A stretch of 43,246 nucleotides of DNA from Oscillospiraceae bacterium (GTDB lineage: Bacteria; Bacillota; Clostridia; Oscillospirales; Oscillospiraceae). Position 1 is the first letter of the stretch. Every line of letters starts with the position of its first letter. Both the position numbers and the translations under genes were made by a program. The notes below the pieces were generated by a model. That model ran no database searches. It saw nothing but the letters and a program-made list of their open reading frames with translations, and had not been told where the DNA came from. This document shows, one piece after another, positions 1 through 7,677 of this stretch. The stretch lies in contig JAETNP010000050.1 in NCBI GenBank assembly GCA_021768185.1, positions 1-43,246 of the forward strand, read 5' to 3'.

Positions 1-115
1 AGTCCTGGGGCAGGCAGGGGGGATCGGGGATGGTCTCCCCGGGGATGAATACGTCGGTGCTGTCCGGCAGCTCGGCGCTCATGAGGCCGTGGCCGTACTC
101 AAAATCAAGCTTCAT
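1..115 (-). CDS. LarA-like nickel-dependent racemase domain protein, N-terminal part only
   Basis: The gene runs off the left edge; only the first 38 codons are visible. They read MKLDFEYGHG followed by a LPDSTDV stretch and a proline-rich turn, which resembles the N-terminus of LarA-family proteins (lactate racemase domain, YG.G motif near the start). LarA enzymes racemise 2-hydroxy acids with a nickel pincer cofactor; many paralogues have other or unknown substrates. The start is supported by a TAGGAGAG ribosome binding site that overlaps the stop of the upstream isomerase gene, so it is the last visible gene of the aldolase-phosphofructokinase-isomerase operon. The call rests on the start only; the catalytic His and Lys residues lie outside the window. 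Confidence 0.6.
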   Translation of the reverse strand, partial: MKLDFEYGHGLMSAELPDSTDVFIPGETIPDPPCLPQD

Positions 116-119
116 TCTT

Positions 120-956
120 TTACTCTCCTAAATACAGCCGGATGATCTCCAGATACTCCTCGGGGTAGAAGCCGATCTCCCCCTGGAAGCGTGTCAGGGC
201 AATCAATCCGCCGTCAATTTCTTCAATGGAGGCCAGCATGGCGGCGTTGTCCGCCTTCAGCCCGCCGCCGTAGACCACGTCCATGCCGCCGGTGCGCTCC
301 TTGACAAACCGGGCGATCTTGGTGATGTAGTCCTTGTCCGCCGGGGTCTTGCCGGGACCGATGGACCACACCGGCTCGTAGCCGATGACCACCCGGCTCC
401 TGTCCACGCCGTCCAGGCCCGCGTCCAGCTGCTCGCCCAGCACCGTCTCCCACTGAGACTGCTCCTCGCTGGTTTCGCCGATGCAGTAGAGCACTGTCAG
501 CCCCGCCTCCTGGGCGCATTTGATCTCCTTGTTCAGCAGCCGGTTCACGGCGAACATGTCCGACACTCCTGCCTCGGCTAGGATACCCTTCTTGTCGTTG
601 CGTTCCTCGCAGTGGCCGATCAGCGTAGAGGTACACCCCATGGCCTTCACAATGGAAGCGGGCCGGTTGGTGGTAAAGGCTCCGAAGTTGCCGCCCACAG
701 CGGTGTTCATCCGGTAGACCCCCTGGCTGCCCAGCTGCACGGGGCTGCCCTCGCTCAGGGCGGACACCGCGCCGATGAGGTGGGCCTCCGGCAGGTACTG
801 CACGAACTCCACCTTGGCGGGGTCGTACTTTTTCAGCGCCTCCTGGGTGCCCTTCACCACCGCCGCGCCCCAGTCCTTCACCGGAGCCAGCCGGTTGACG
901 CCCCCCAGCTCCACAGGCACGTCAAAACGTTTCAGATTCAGATAAATATGTTTCAT
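120..956 (-). CDS. Triosephosphate isomerase family protein (divergent)
   Basis: 278 residues with the TIM-barrel isomerase signature: an NLK at residues 7-9 in place of the usual NWK (catalytic Lys9), IGHCEER with the electrophilic His115, and YEPVWSIGPGKTP with the base Glu194 and the mobile loop. A YGGG motif near residue 229 stands for the phosphate-binding YGGS. The usual C-terminal GGASL phosphate loop is not recognisable (the end reads ALTRFQGEIGFYPEE), and the protein is about 25 residues longer than housekeeping TpiA. It could interconvert triose phosphates or a related ketose/aldose phosphate, as the erythrulose phosphate isomerases of this family do. It lies 4 nt after the phosphofructokinase gene and just before the LarA-like gene, so it is probably an operon-specific paralogue rather than the main glycolytic enzyme. 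Confidence 0.8.
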   Translation of the reverse strand: MKHIYLNLKRFDVPVELGGVNRLAPVKDWGAAVVKGTQEALKKYDPAKVEFVQYLPEAHLIGAVSALSEGSPVQLGSQGVYRMNTAVGGNFGAFTTNRPASIVKAMGCTSTLIGHCEERNDKKGILAEAGVSDMFAVNRLLNKEIKCAQEAGLTVLYCIGETSEEQSQWETVLGEQLDAGLDGVDRSRVVIGYEPVWSIGPGKTPADKDYITKIARFVKERTGGMDVVYGGGLKADNAAMLASIEEIDGGLIALTRFQGEIGFYPEEYLEIIRLYLGE

Positions 957-960
957 ATTC

Positions 961-2121
961 TCACCTCAACAGCGCGTATTCCGGGAAGTCCCCGCCCATC
1001 AGGGGCAGGGCATAGTCAAAGAAAGCGTCCGCGATACCGTTTCCGTCCACGATCCACTCCAGGGGGAATTTCTTCTCCACGTTAGCCACCTTGGCCAGGG
1101 GGACCAGGAACATGCTGCTGGAGTATTCCGGCGTCCGCACGGCGTCAATAGACACCATGTATCCGCTCTCGTCCCGCAGGGCGGCGTTCATGGCGTACCG
1201 TCCCACGGCGTAGGCCTCCGCCCGGTCTACGGGGGACACATAGGGGATGCTGGCCCGGCCCAGAAGGCCCGGCTTCTCCGCCCGGGACTTGAGGCCCAGC
1301 TTTCGGATGATCTGGTCCGTCACATGCTGGGCGGTGCCGCCGGGGATCTTGTGGCCGAAGCCGTCCACGATGCCCGTGTCCGCCAGAGGCTTGCCGTCCA
1401 GGCCGCAGATGCCCTCGCTGACCGTCACCAGCAGGCCCTTCCCCTTGGCGTATCCCTTCTCGATGTCCGAGAGCATTTTATCCTCATCCACCGGGACCTC
1501 CGGCAGATAGGTCAGCACCTCGCAGTCGGTGAGCCGCCCCGCCATGGCGCTGGCGGCGGTGACCCAGCCGGCGTTCCGTCCCATAAGCTCCAGCACCACC
1601 ACATGGATGGGCAGGCCGGAGGCGTCCAGGGCCAGCTCGGCGGCGCTCAGCGCCGCGTACCGGGCGGCGGAGCCGAACCCGGGGCAGTGGTCCGTGATGT
1701 CCAGGTCGTTGTCCATGGTCTTGGGGATGCCGATGACCCGCAGGTCCAGCCCCTCCCGCTTCGCCAGCTCGTTGACCTTGTGGCAGGTGTCCATGGAGTC
1801 GTTGCCGCCGTTATAGAAGAAACAGTCAATACTGAATTTTTTCAGGGTCTCCAGCACCGTGGGATAGTCCTCATCGGTGAGCTTCCGCCGGCAGGAGCCG
1901 ATGGCGGAGGCGGGGGTATGGTTCAGCTTCGCGATGGTCTGGGCGGGCACGTCCGTGAGGTCAATGAGATCCCCCTTCAGGATACCCTCCGCCCCGAACC
2001 GGGCAGCGTAAATTTTATCCACCTTCCCGGAGGCCCTGGCGGCCTCCACAACTCCCTGGAGGGAGCAGTTGATCACCGCCGTAGGGCCGCCGCCGTGGGC
2101 GACCAGAATGTTCTTTCCCAT
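961..2121 (-). CDS. 6-phosphofructokinase family, probably pyrophosphate-dependent
   Basis: 386 residues. The N-terminal glycine loop (AHGGGPTAVIN, residues 8-18), GGNDS at 105-109, PKTMDND at 133-139 (catalytic Asp) and MGRNAGW further on are the phosphofructokinase signature. ATP-dependent enzymes carry Gly where this one carries Asp in the GGNDS motif; an Asp there blocks the ATP alpha-phosphate pocket and is the mark of the PPi-dependent group. The enzyme would phosphorylate fructose 6-phosphate, or run in reverse to make PPi, in the cytosol. It starts 2 nt after the aldolase stop, so the two are probably translated together. The cofactor preference is inferred from this one motif, and the sugar phosphate could differ from fructose 6-phosphate. 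Confidence 0.85.
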   Translation of the reverse strand: MGKNILVAHGGGPTAVINCSLQGVVEAARASGKVDKIYAARFGAEGILKGDLIDLTDVPAQTIAKLNHTPASAIGSCRRKLTDEDYPTVLETLKKFSIDCFFYNGGNDSMDTCHKVNELAKREGLDLRVIGIPKTMDNDLDITDHCPGFGSAARYAALSAAELALDASGLPIHVVVLELMGRNAGWVTAASAMAGRLTDCEVLTYLPEVPVDEDKMLSDIEKGYAKGKGLLVTVSEGICGLDGKPLADTGIVDGFGHKIPGGTAQHVTDQIIRKLGLKSRAEKPGLLGRASIPYVSPVDRAEAYAVGRYAMNAALRDESGYMVSIDAVRTPEYSSSMFLVPLAKVANVEKKFPLEWIVDGNGIADAFFDYALPLMGGDFPEYALLR

Positions 2122-2123
2122 AC

Positions 2124-3281
2124 TTAAATGCCCTTCTTCCGGTAGCGCTCGGCCATCTCGTCCAGGCTGACGGCCTCGATGAGGGGAGACTTGCCCACGC
2201 TGTCAAACTCCACGATCAGCGTGCCGACCACTTCCTTCACGCCCCGCTCGATGCAGTCCACAATACGGGCCACGTCCTCGTCGGGCACGTTGCCGTACAT
2301 GACGGTGTCCATGATGGGCGGGAAGAACACCCGGGGGTCAAAAGCGGAGGGATTGGCCAGCAGCAGCTCGTAAATGCCGCCGATGGAGGCGCTGCTGCGG
2401 AGCCTGGCCTCGTTCTTGAACAGCTCCCGCAGGTTCCGGGTCACCGCCAGGCGGATGTCGGTGTCCACGTTGATCTTCCGGATGCCCAGCTTGGAGACCT
2501 CCTTGAGCTGCTCCTTCTTGATGCCGTAGGCGTCGTGGATGTCGCCGCCCAGGGCGTTGATCTCGGAGACGATGTACTGGGGTACGGTGGAGGAGCCGTG
2601 GCTCACCAGGGTGCCCTCGATGCCCTCGTGCATCATGCACTCCTTGGTGGCGATGGCGATCTCCTTGCGGATGACGGTGTCCTTGCCCTTGTTGGCCCCG
2701 TGCTTGGTGCCGTAACTGATGGCCAGAGCATCAACGCCGGTCTGCCGGAAGAACTTCACCGCGTCCATGGGGTTGGTGTAGGTGGAGTTGGCGGCGAACA
2801 CGTGGTCCTCCACGCCGGCCAGGACCCCCAGCTCGCCCTCCACGGTGACGCCCCGCTCGTGGGCATACTTGACCACTTCCCGGGTCAGCTCCACGTTCTC
2901 GTCAAAGGGAAGGGAGGACCCGTCGATCATGACGGAGGTGTAGCCCCCCTGGATGGCGGCGATGCAGGAGTCCAGATTCTTGCCGTGGTCCAGGTGCAGG
3001 GCCACGGGAATGGGGGAGTCCACAGCGTACTTCTTCACGGCGTTGGCAATGTTCAGCGCGCCCTTCTTTTTATCCTCCAGAGTGCCGTTGGCGAAGTCGG
3101 TGCGGCCGCCCATAAAGGCGTTGGCCAGGTCCGCCCCCTGCAGGATGGCGGCGGAACGGAACATCTCGTGGACCTCAATGACCGCCTTGGCCTGACAGAC
3201 CGCGTTGACGTTGAACGCGCCCTGTGCGTAGTTATATTTCTCCGTAGCGTCCAGAATTGCTTTCATCGGAACCAGTGCCAT
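2124..3281 (-). CDS. Class II fructose-bisphosphate aldolase
   Basis: 385 residues from the ATG at 3281, chosen because AAGGAGG lies 8 nt upstream (3290-3296); an in-frame start 11 codons further out has no such site. Zinc-dependent aldolase motifs are present: HLDHG at 96-100, EGELG near 149, GTKHG near 191, VSHGSS and NVDTDIR further on. The protein is about 80-100 residues longer than the short bacterial Fba, partly because of an insertion around residues 58-88 before HLDHG. It cleaves or forms fructose 1,6-bisphosphate, or a related ketose bisphosphate. It heads the operon with a PPi-type phosphofructokinase and an isomerase, so the three would carry a hexose phosphate down to triose phosphates. 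Confidence 0.9.
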   Translation of the reverse strand: MALVPMKAILDATEKYNYAQGAFNVNAVCQAKAVIEVHEMFRSAAILQGADLANAFMGGRTDFANGTLEDKKKGALNIANAVKKYAVDSPIPVALHLDHGKNLDSCIAAIQGGYTSVMIDGSSLPFDENVELTREVVKYAHERGVTVEGELGVLAGVEDHVFAANSTYTNPMDAVKFFRQTGVDALAISYGTKHGANKGKDTVIRKEIAIATKECMMHEGIEGTLVSHGSSTVPQYIVSEINALGGDIHDAYGIKKEQLKEVSKLGIRKINVDTDIRLAVTRNLRELFKNEARLRSSASIGGIYELLLANPSAFDPRVFFPPIMDTVMYGNVPDEDVARIVDCIERGVKEVVGTLIVEFDSVGKSPLIEAVSLDEMAERYRKKGI

Positions 3282-3348
3282 AGCATTTTCCTCCTTGTGC
3301 GGCAGGCCGCCCAATTTTTTAATTAAATTAAATAATTTTCATACCTAT

Positions 3349-3377
3349 AGAATACACCAAAGTGTTCTCCTGCACAA
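3349..3377 (-). promoter_or_regulatory. Possible promoter of the aldolase operon
   Basis: On the minus strand TTGTGC (3372-3377) and TATTCT (3349-3354) are 17 nt apart, about 70 nt upstream of the aldolase start and followed by an AT-rich leader. The match to consensus is only moderate. Confidence 0.35.
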
Positions 3378-3505
3378 GTTGGAAAAAACGCCAAACTTCA
3401 AAGCGGTTTTTAGGCGGAAGTAACAAAAGAAGGGCGCCGCCGCAGCTTTTGACCGCCCTGTCTTCCGCAGGCAGCAGGGTCCTGCCGGGATTTTTGAATT
3501 TCCAG

Positions 3506-3535
3506 TTGCATCGTCTCCCCACAATATGGTAAACT
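3506..3535 (+). promoter_or_regulatory. Possible promoter of the DUF1643-like gene
   Basis: TTGCAT (3506-3511) and TAAACT (3530-3535) with an 18-nt spacer, 30 nt upstream of the start codon. The match is moderate; this intergenic region is divergent with the aldolase operon. Confidence 0.35.
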
Positions 3536-3564
3536 GGACCCAGGAAAACAAAGGAGGCGAAGCC

Positions 3565-4188
3565 ATGCACATTCCCGCGTGTCCCACGGCGGAGACGGAG
3601 CTGCTGGCGTTCCGCGAGGCTCTGGAGGCGGCGCTGAGCCCTTCCCCGGATTACGACGCGGACCGGTGGCTTTACGTACCTAATACCTATCGGGAGTACC
3701 GTTACCTTCTGGGCACCCGGGGCAGCCGCCCGCTGCTCTGTCTGGGGGTAAACCCCTCCACCGCCGTCCCCGGGGACCTGGACAACACCCTCAAAAGCGT
3801 GGAGCGCGTTGCCCTGGGCAACGGCTTCGACAGCTTCATCATGTGCAACGTCTACGCCCAGCGGGCCACCCGCCCCGGCGACATGGAGCGGACGCTGAAT
3901 CCGGACCTCCACCGGGAGAATCTGGCGGCCTTCGCCTACGCACTGTCCCTCTCGGAAGCGCCGGCGGTCTGGGCGGCCTGGGGGACGGTCATCGAGCAGC
4001 GGCCCTACCTGCCCGGGTGCGTTCGGGACCTCATCGAGGTGGGACGGCGGTACGGCGCCCGCTGGTATACCGCCGGCGCCCGTTCCAAGCGGGGGCATCC
4101 CCATCATCCTCTGTATCTGCGCAAGGACAGCCTGCTGGAGGAATTTGACGCGGAAGCATACTGCGACAGTCTTTTTGCCGCCCTGTAA
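3565..4188 (+). CDS. DUF1643-like protein
   Basis: 207 residues from the ATG at 3565, which has AAGGAGG 8 nt upstream (3551-3557). The sequence shows the pattern of the DUF1643 family: LGVNPSTA near residue 59, a DNTLKSVERVA helix, then FIMCNVYAQRAT and a W-x-x-WGT segment near residue 130, ending in GHPHHPLYL. The family is widespread and uncharacterised; its fold and the conserved NPS, NVY and WG motifs suggest a nucleoside or nucleic-acid related enzyme, but no activity is established. It stands alone, divergent from the aldolase operon, with the pyrophosphatase gene 59 nt downstream in the same direction. Confidence 0.75.
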   Translation: MHIPACPTAETELLAFREALEAALSPSPDYDADRWLYVPNTYREYRYLLGTRGSRPLLCLGVNPSTAVPGDLDNTLKSVERVALGNGFDSFIMCNVYAQRATRPGDMERTLNPDLHRENLAAFAYALSLSEAPAVWAAWGTVIEQRPYLPGCVRDLIEVGRRYGARWYTAGARSKRGHPHHPLYLRKDSLLEEFDAEAYCDSLFAAL

Positions 4189-4247
4189 AGCGAAGACCAT
4201 AGATACCTAGAAAATGGAACATACTACCCGCAAGGAGTGTGACAACT

Positions 4248-5864
4248 ATGGAGCAGATTTATGTAACCGGACACCGCAACCCTGACACGGATTCCATCGT
4301 CTCCGCCATGGCCTACGCCGCCCTGCGCAACGCCACCGGAGAGCGGCAGTACACCGCCGCCCGGCTGGGCCATATCAGCGACGAGACCCGGCTGATCCTG
4401 AACTTATTCGGCTTTGAGCCGCCTGTTTTCATCCGGAACATGCGCACCCAGGTGCAGGACCTGGATTACGACATCCCGCCCATCCTCAATAAGGCGGTCA
4501 CCGTCAACCGGGTGTGGTCAGCCATGGAGGAGGACAAGCATATCTCCGCCATTCCCATCTCCGACGATGACGGCCGCCTGTACGGTATGATGACGGCGGG
4601 GGACATCGCGGCCTACGACATGGAGACCATCGAGTGCCCCCAGCTGTGGGAGGTGCCTCTGTTCAACATCCTCAGCGTCCTGGAGGGGCAGCTGCTGGGG
4701 GAGACGGCGGAGGTGATCAACACCATCTCCGGCGAGGTGATCCTGGCCCTGCCCCAGTCCTCGGAGCTGCCCCCCTTCCGGCAGAAGGACACGGTGCTCA
4801 TCTGCGGCAATCAGCCGGAGATGCTGCGCCGGGCAGTGGACTTCGGCGTGGCCTGCATCATTCTCTGCCAGGCGGAGCTCCCCGACGACATCCGGGAGAA
4901 TCCCGGTCAGACCTGCATTATCTCCACCCCCTATGACAGCTACCGCACCGTCCGCCGGATTTTCCAGGCCATCCCCGTGGGCCGTCTGGCCCGGAAGGAG
5001 AACATCACCGCTTTCCATCTCAGCGACTATATCGACGACGTCCAGGAGGTCGTGCTGAAAAGCCGCTACCGGAGCTACCCCATTCTGGACGACCAGGAGC
5101 GGGTAGTGGGCACCCTCTCCCGGTACCACCTCATCAAGCCCCGCCGCAAGCAGGTGGTGCTGGTGGACCACAATGAGGCGGCCCAGTCGGTCCCCGGCCT
5201 GGAGGAGACGGATATCCTGGCCATCATCGACCACCACCGGCTGGCGGACATTCAGACCAAGAATCCCATTTATTTCCGCAACGAGCCGGTGGGCAGCACC
5301 TGTACCATCGTGGCGGGGATGTATCAGGAGCGGGGGTTGATGCCCTCGCCCAAGCTGGCGGGTCTGATGGCGGCGGCCATCGTGTCGGATACGGTGATGT
5401 TCAAGTCCCCCACCTGCACGCCCAGGGACCGCCGCATGGCGGAGCGCATGGCCCATATTGCGGACTTGTCTCTGGACGAGCTGGGCCGGAAGATTTTCTC
5501 CGCCTCCACGCCGGAGGACAAGCCGGTGGAGCAGCTTCTGTTCACGGATTTCAAGGAGTTCCATATTGCGGGCCACGACTTCGGCGTGGGGCAGATCACC
5601 TGCGTGGATTCCGACCGCCAGCTGAAAAGGAAGGATGAGTTTCTCCAGCTTATGGAGCGGACGAAGGAGGAGCACAAATACAGCATGATCCTTCTGATGC
5701 TGACGGACGTGCTGCTGGAGGGGAGCAAAATTCTTTGCGTCGGCGGGGAGGATACCTTCCAGCAGGCGTTCAATACGGAGCTGAAGGAGCATGAGGCGTT
5801 TCTGCCCCGGGTGATGTCCCGTAAAAAGCAGATCATTCCCGCGTTGTCGGCCCTTTGGGGGTAA
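4248..5864 (+). CDS. ppaC: Manganese-dependent inorganic pyrophosphatase with CBS-DRTGG insert
   Basis: 538 residues from the ATG at 4248; a GTG 9 nt upstream overlaps the AAGGAG ribosome binding site and is unlikely. Family II (DHH) pyrophosphatase: GHRNPDTDS at residues 8-16 binds the metal pair, IIDHH near residue 328, SDTVMF near 380, and a C-terminal DHHA2 domain to the end. Between the N-terminal motif and DHH lies a long insertion, about residues 70-300, made of a CBS domain, a DRTGG-type domain and a second CBS domain. In the known CBS-pyrophosphatases this insert binds AMP, ADP or diadenosine polyphosphates and tunes activity. It hydrolyses PPi in the cytosol and so competes with any PPi-dependent phosphofructokinase, one of which is encoded 2 kb away. 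Confidence 0.93.
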   Translation: MEQIYVTGHRNPDTDSIVSAMAYAALRNATGERQYTAARLGHISDETRLILNLFGFEPPVFIRNMRTQVQDLDYDIPPILNKAVTVNRVWSAMEEDKHISAIPISDDDGRLYGMMTAGDIAAYDMETIECPQLWEVPLFNILSVLEGQLLGETAEVINTISGEVILALPQSSELPPFRQKDTVLICGNQPEMLRRAVDFGVACIILCQAELPDDIRENPGQTCIISTPYDSYRTVRRIFQAIPVGRLARKENITAFHLSDYIDDVQEVVLKSRYRSYPILDDQERVVGTLSRYHLIKPRRKQVVLVDHNEAAQSVPGLEETDILAIIDHHRLADIQTKNPIYFRNEPVGSTCTIVAGMYQERGLMPSPKLAGLMAAAIVSDTVMFKSPTCTPRDRRMAERMAHIADLSLDELGRKIFSASTPEDKPVEQLLFTDFKEFHIAGHDFGVGQITCVDSDRQLKRKDEFLQLMERTKEEHKYSMILLMLTDVLLEGSKILCVGGEDTFQQAFNTELKEHEAFLPRVMSRKKQIIPALSALWG

Positions 5865-5897
5865 TCTGCCGCGCTCCGCGCGGCACGGCAGATTTTT
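5863..5897 (+). terminator. Intrinsic terminator after the pyrophosphatase gene
   Basis: A hairpin (AATCTG-CCGCGC, loop TCC, then GCGCGG and CAGATT) followed by TTTTTCTT. It begins on the stop codon and also forms the outer edge of repeat element E1. Confidence 0.7.
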
Positions 5898-6500
5898 CTT
5901 CAATCGGCCCGGGGGCTTCTCGCCCCCGGACTCCTCGCCTACTTTTGGCCCGCGCCAAAAGTAGGCAAAAACGCGCCAGAACCTACGGTTCTGGACTCCC
6001 TTCTCGGTCCCGCCTGTCGGCAAGGGACCTCGGCGAGGGGGTTGCGAACACTGGGTGGAAATGAAGAGTTGCGGTGCCATGTGAACGAGCGGTCCTACGG
6101 GCATCTGATCTAGGGGACTGGTAATAGACCAACTCCGGCTGACGCCCTTTTAAAGGGGTAGAGCCATCTACGGGGATTCGTCCTAACGGACCAGCCTGCA
6201 AAACGCACCCCGGGGAGTTAGCCCCGCTAAACGGTAGGGGCCACCGACAACCACGCTGAAATAGACGCAGAAGATGACCGAAGCGGACAGCAGTAAGGTT
6301 TAGACCAAACGGACTGTGCCTTGGGCGCAAAACTAATCAAAAAATGAGGGATTCTTAAACCGCTAGGTTTAAGTGGCTTTTTGCCTACTTTTTGTCCACA
6401 CAAAAAGTAGGCGCAGGGTCCGGGGGCGCGTAGCCCCCGGGGTTCCGCAAAGAAAAAACACCCCCTCGCGCCGGAACGGCGCGAAGAACAGAAAAAGAAG
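5898..6500. repeat. Intergenic hairpin-armed repeat element E1, complete, core inverted
   Basis: No gene is visible. Left arm: GC hairpin 5909-5929, 13-bp hairpin with the TACTTTTGG type stem 5937-5966, AAAAACGCG, and a stem CCAGAACC/GGTTCTGG at 5976-5994. Core about 6001-6353. Right arm is the left arm inverted: TTAAACC hairpin 6354-6373, 13-bp TACTTTTTGT hairpin 6383-6412, GC hairpin 6420-6440, and a CG-rich hairpin near 6465-6485. The core reads in the opposite direction to that of E3, E4 and E5. The site where E2 and E5 carry genes is empty here (near 6188). Confidence 0.85.
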
Positions 6501-6544
6501 AACAAAAGGAGCGTTCCCGCCCTCCGGGCGTGAAAAGAACTGCT

Positions 6545-7159
6545 ATGGAAGTTATCAACAACAAGGAAGAAAAACCTTTGGAGTTCTATTTAGAAAAGTA
6601 TAAAGAAATGGACCCCGCGGAGATGGCCGCCCGATGCGGCCTCCCCTACGACGGGGAGGCCCGCACCATTACCATGAACCTCCTGGGGGAGCAGTTTCTG
6701 GTCTCCCATCCGGATTACACCGTGGTGGGCCCCTCCCCCCTGACCAACGCGGAGCGCATCCTGTTTTTAAGATATCTCCTGGATGGCCGGAAGGCCCAGC
6801 CCCTGGGCCAATACCTGACCTATCGGGACTTCCCCTGGGGGGAAGTCTACCTCCAGCAGTTCACCGGCCGGTGCATCAAGCGCTTCGCCTTCTCCTACGG
6901 CAGCAAACTGGACCTGCTCAACAAAATCATGGAAAAGCTCCCTGCAAAAAAACTTTCCCGCAGCGACTGCGGCTGGGAGCTGGAGCTGATGGAGGGCCTG
7001 ACCATCCAGTTCCTCCTCTGGGCCGGAGACGACGAGTTTCCCCCTAACGCCCAGATCCTGTTCTCCGATAACTTCCGCTACGCCTTTACCGCTGAGGATC
7101 TGGCCAATGTGGGGGACATCGTGCTGGGCCGCATGAAGAAGATCGGAGCGGAATTGTAG
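6545..7159 (+). CDS. DUF3786-like protein
   Basis: About 204 residues from the ATG at 6545; an in-frame GTG at 6530 is the alternative. Neither has a well placed ribosome binding site (an AAAGGAG lies at 6505-6511 with a small hairpin between). The sequence matches my memory of DUF3786: an N-terminal acidic helical part, a GLPYDGEARTITM segment, LFLRYLLDG near residue 78, a GREVYLQQF-like segment and a C-terminal VGDIVLGRM. The family is often found near corrinoid or one-carbon genes in anaerobes, but has no known function. It has no membrane segment or signal peptide. It lies just upstream of the folate transport operon in the same direction, yet that operon has its own promoter. Confidence 0.65.
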   Translation: MEVINNKEEKPLEFYLEKYKEMDPAEMAARCGLPYDGEARTITMNLLGEQFLVSHPDYTVVGPSPLTNAERILFLRYLLDGRKAQPLGQYLTYRDFPWGEVYLQQFTGRCIKRFAFSYGSKLDLLNKIMEKLPAKKLSRSDCGWELELMEGLTIQFLLWAGDDEFPPNAQILFSDNFRYAFTAEDLANVGDIVLGRMKKIGAEL

Positions 7160-7197
7160 GGCGCGGAAAATTTCTCCCAAAACCTTTGTGAAAGAAC

Positions 7198-7226
7198 TTG
7201 CAATATCCCGCCATATGGTGTATGAT
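7198..7226 (+). promoter_or_regulatory. Promoter of the folT-folC operon
   Basis: TTGCAA (7198-7203), 17-nt spacer, TATGAT (7221-7226). It lies about 45 nt upstream of the THF riboswitch and is a good match to the vegetative consensus. Confidence 0.75.
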
Positions 7227-7271
7227 AGCCCTGTTGCCGGGAAGAGGGTCCCGGCGGACAACATAATAGGA

Positions 7272-7380
7272 TTGGTAGAGTAAGCATATCGCGTAAAGTG
7301 GCAAGCGGCTGGGAAGTTGCCCTTGCACGAAGGACCCCCGCGAAATAGGGTCTACGATGGTATGCTGCATCCGCTACCAG
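7272..7380 (+). promoter_or_regulatory. Tetrahydrofolate (THF) riboswitch
   Basis: The closing stem GGTAG (7274-7278) pairs with CTACC (7374-7378). Inside it are the conserved parts of the THF aptamer: a GAGTAAGCATATCGCGTAAAGTG segment split over the 5' side (7278-7300) and TATGCTGCATCCGC on the 3' side (7361-7374). The downstream genes encode the folate ECF substrate-binding protein and folylpolyglutamate synthase, the usual targets. A terminator lies downstream (7554-7597), so control is probably by transcription attenuation: folate-bound RNA favours termination. Confidence 0.88.
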
Positions 7381-7490
7381 GCAGCGCGTGTGCTGCCGGG
7401 ACGGTCGTTTTGCCGCAGGCAAAATGACGTCCCCATACGCGTGCGCTGCCGGGATGGTCGTTTCGCCGCAGGTGAAATGACGGTCCCCGG
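7381..7490 (+). repeat. Tandem duplicated hairpin between riboswitch and terminator
   Basis: Two imperfect direct copies of about 55 nt, each beginning GTGCTGCCGGGA or GCGCTGCCGGGA. Each folds into a hairpin with loop GCA: stem TTTTGCC/GGCAAAA in the first, TTTCGCC/GGTGAAA in the second. The T-to-C and A-to-G changes match each other, so the stem is kept. Confidence 0.7.
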
Positions 7491-7553
7491 GGCAGTTGGC
7501 TGCGCAGAGTATCAAGCAGAGGCACCTTGTGCGCCATTTTCCGGGATGTATCC

Positions 7554-7597
7554 ATGCCAATCTTGGCCGTTTTACGGCTTGGATTGGCATATTTTTG
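7554..7597 (+). terminator. Riboswitch-controlled terminator in the folT leader
   Basis: ATGCCAATC (7554-7562) pairs with GATTGGCAT (7582-7590), with an inner GCCGT/ACGGC stem, followed by ATTTTTG. It stands 80 nt ahead of folT. Confidence 0.8.
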
Positions 7598-7677
7598 TTC
7601 CGGGGGCCTCGAATGGAAGCCAAACTTTACCTCCTAAAACAGCCCTGACCGGGCGGAATTTTAAGGAGGAAACGCAA

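Noticed and set aside
3328..4200. 290-codon minus-strand frame opposite the DUF1643-like gene
   Set aside because: Proline/arginine-rich shadow overlapping a gene with good motifs and ribosome binding site; it also covers the aldolase promoter region.
4518..6104. 528-codon minus-strand frame opposite the pyrophosphatase gene
   Set aside because: Low-complexity shadow that starts inside repeat E1 and has no start signal.
5898..6500. Short frames inside the repeat elements (for example near 5983-6330 and 25303-25602) as small proteins
   Set aside because: They repeat only because the DNA is repeated; they cross hairpin arms, lack ribosome binding sites and change frame between copies.
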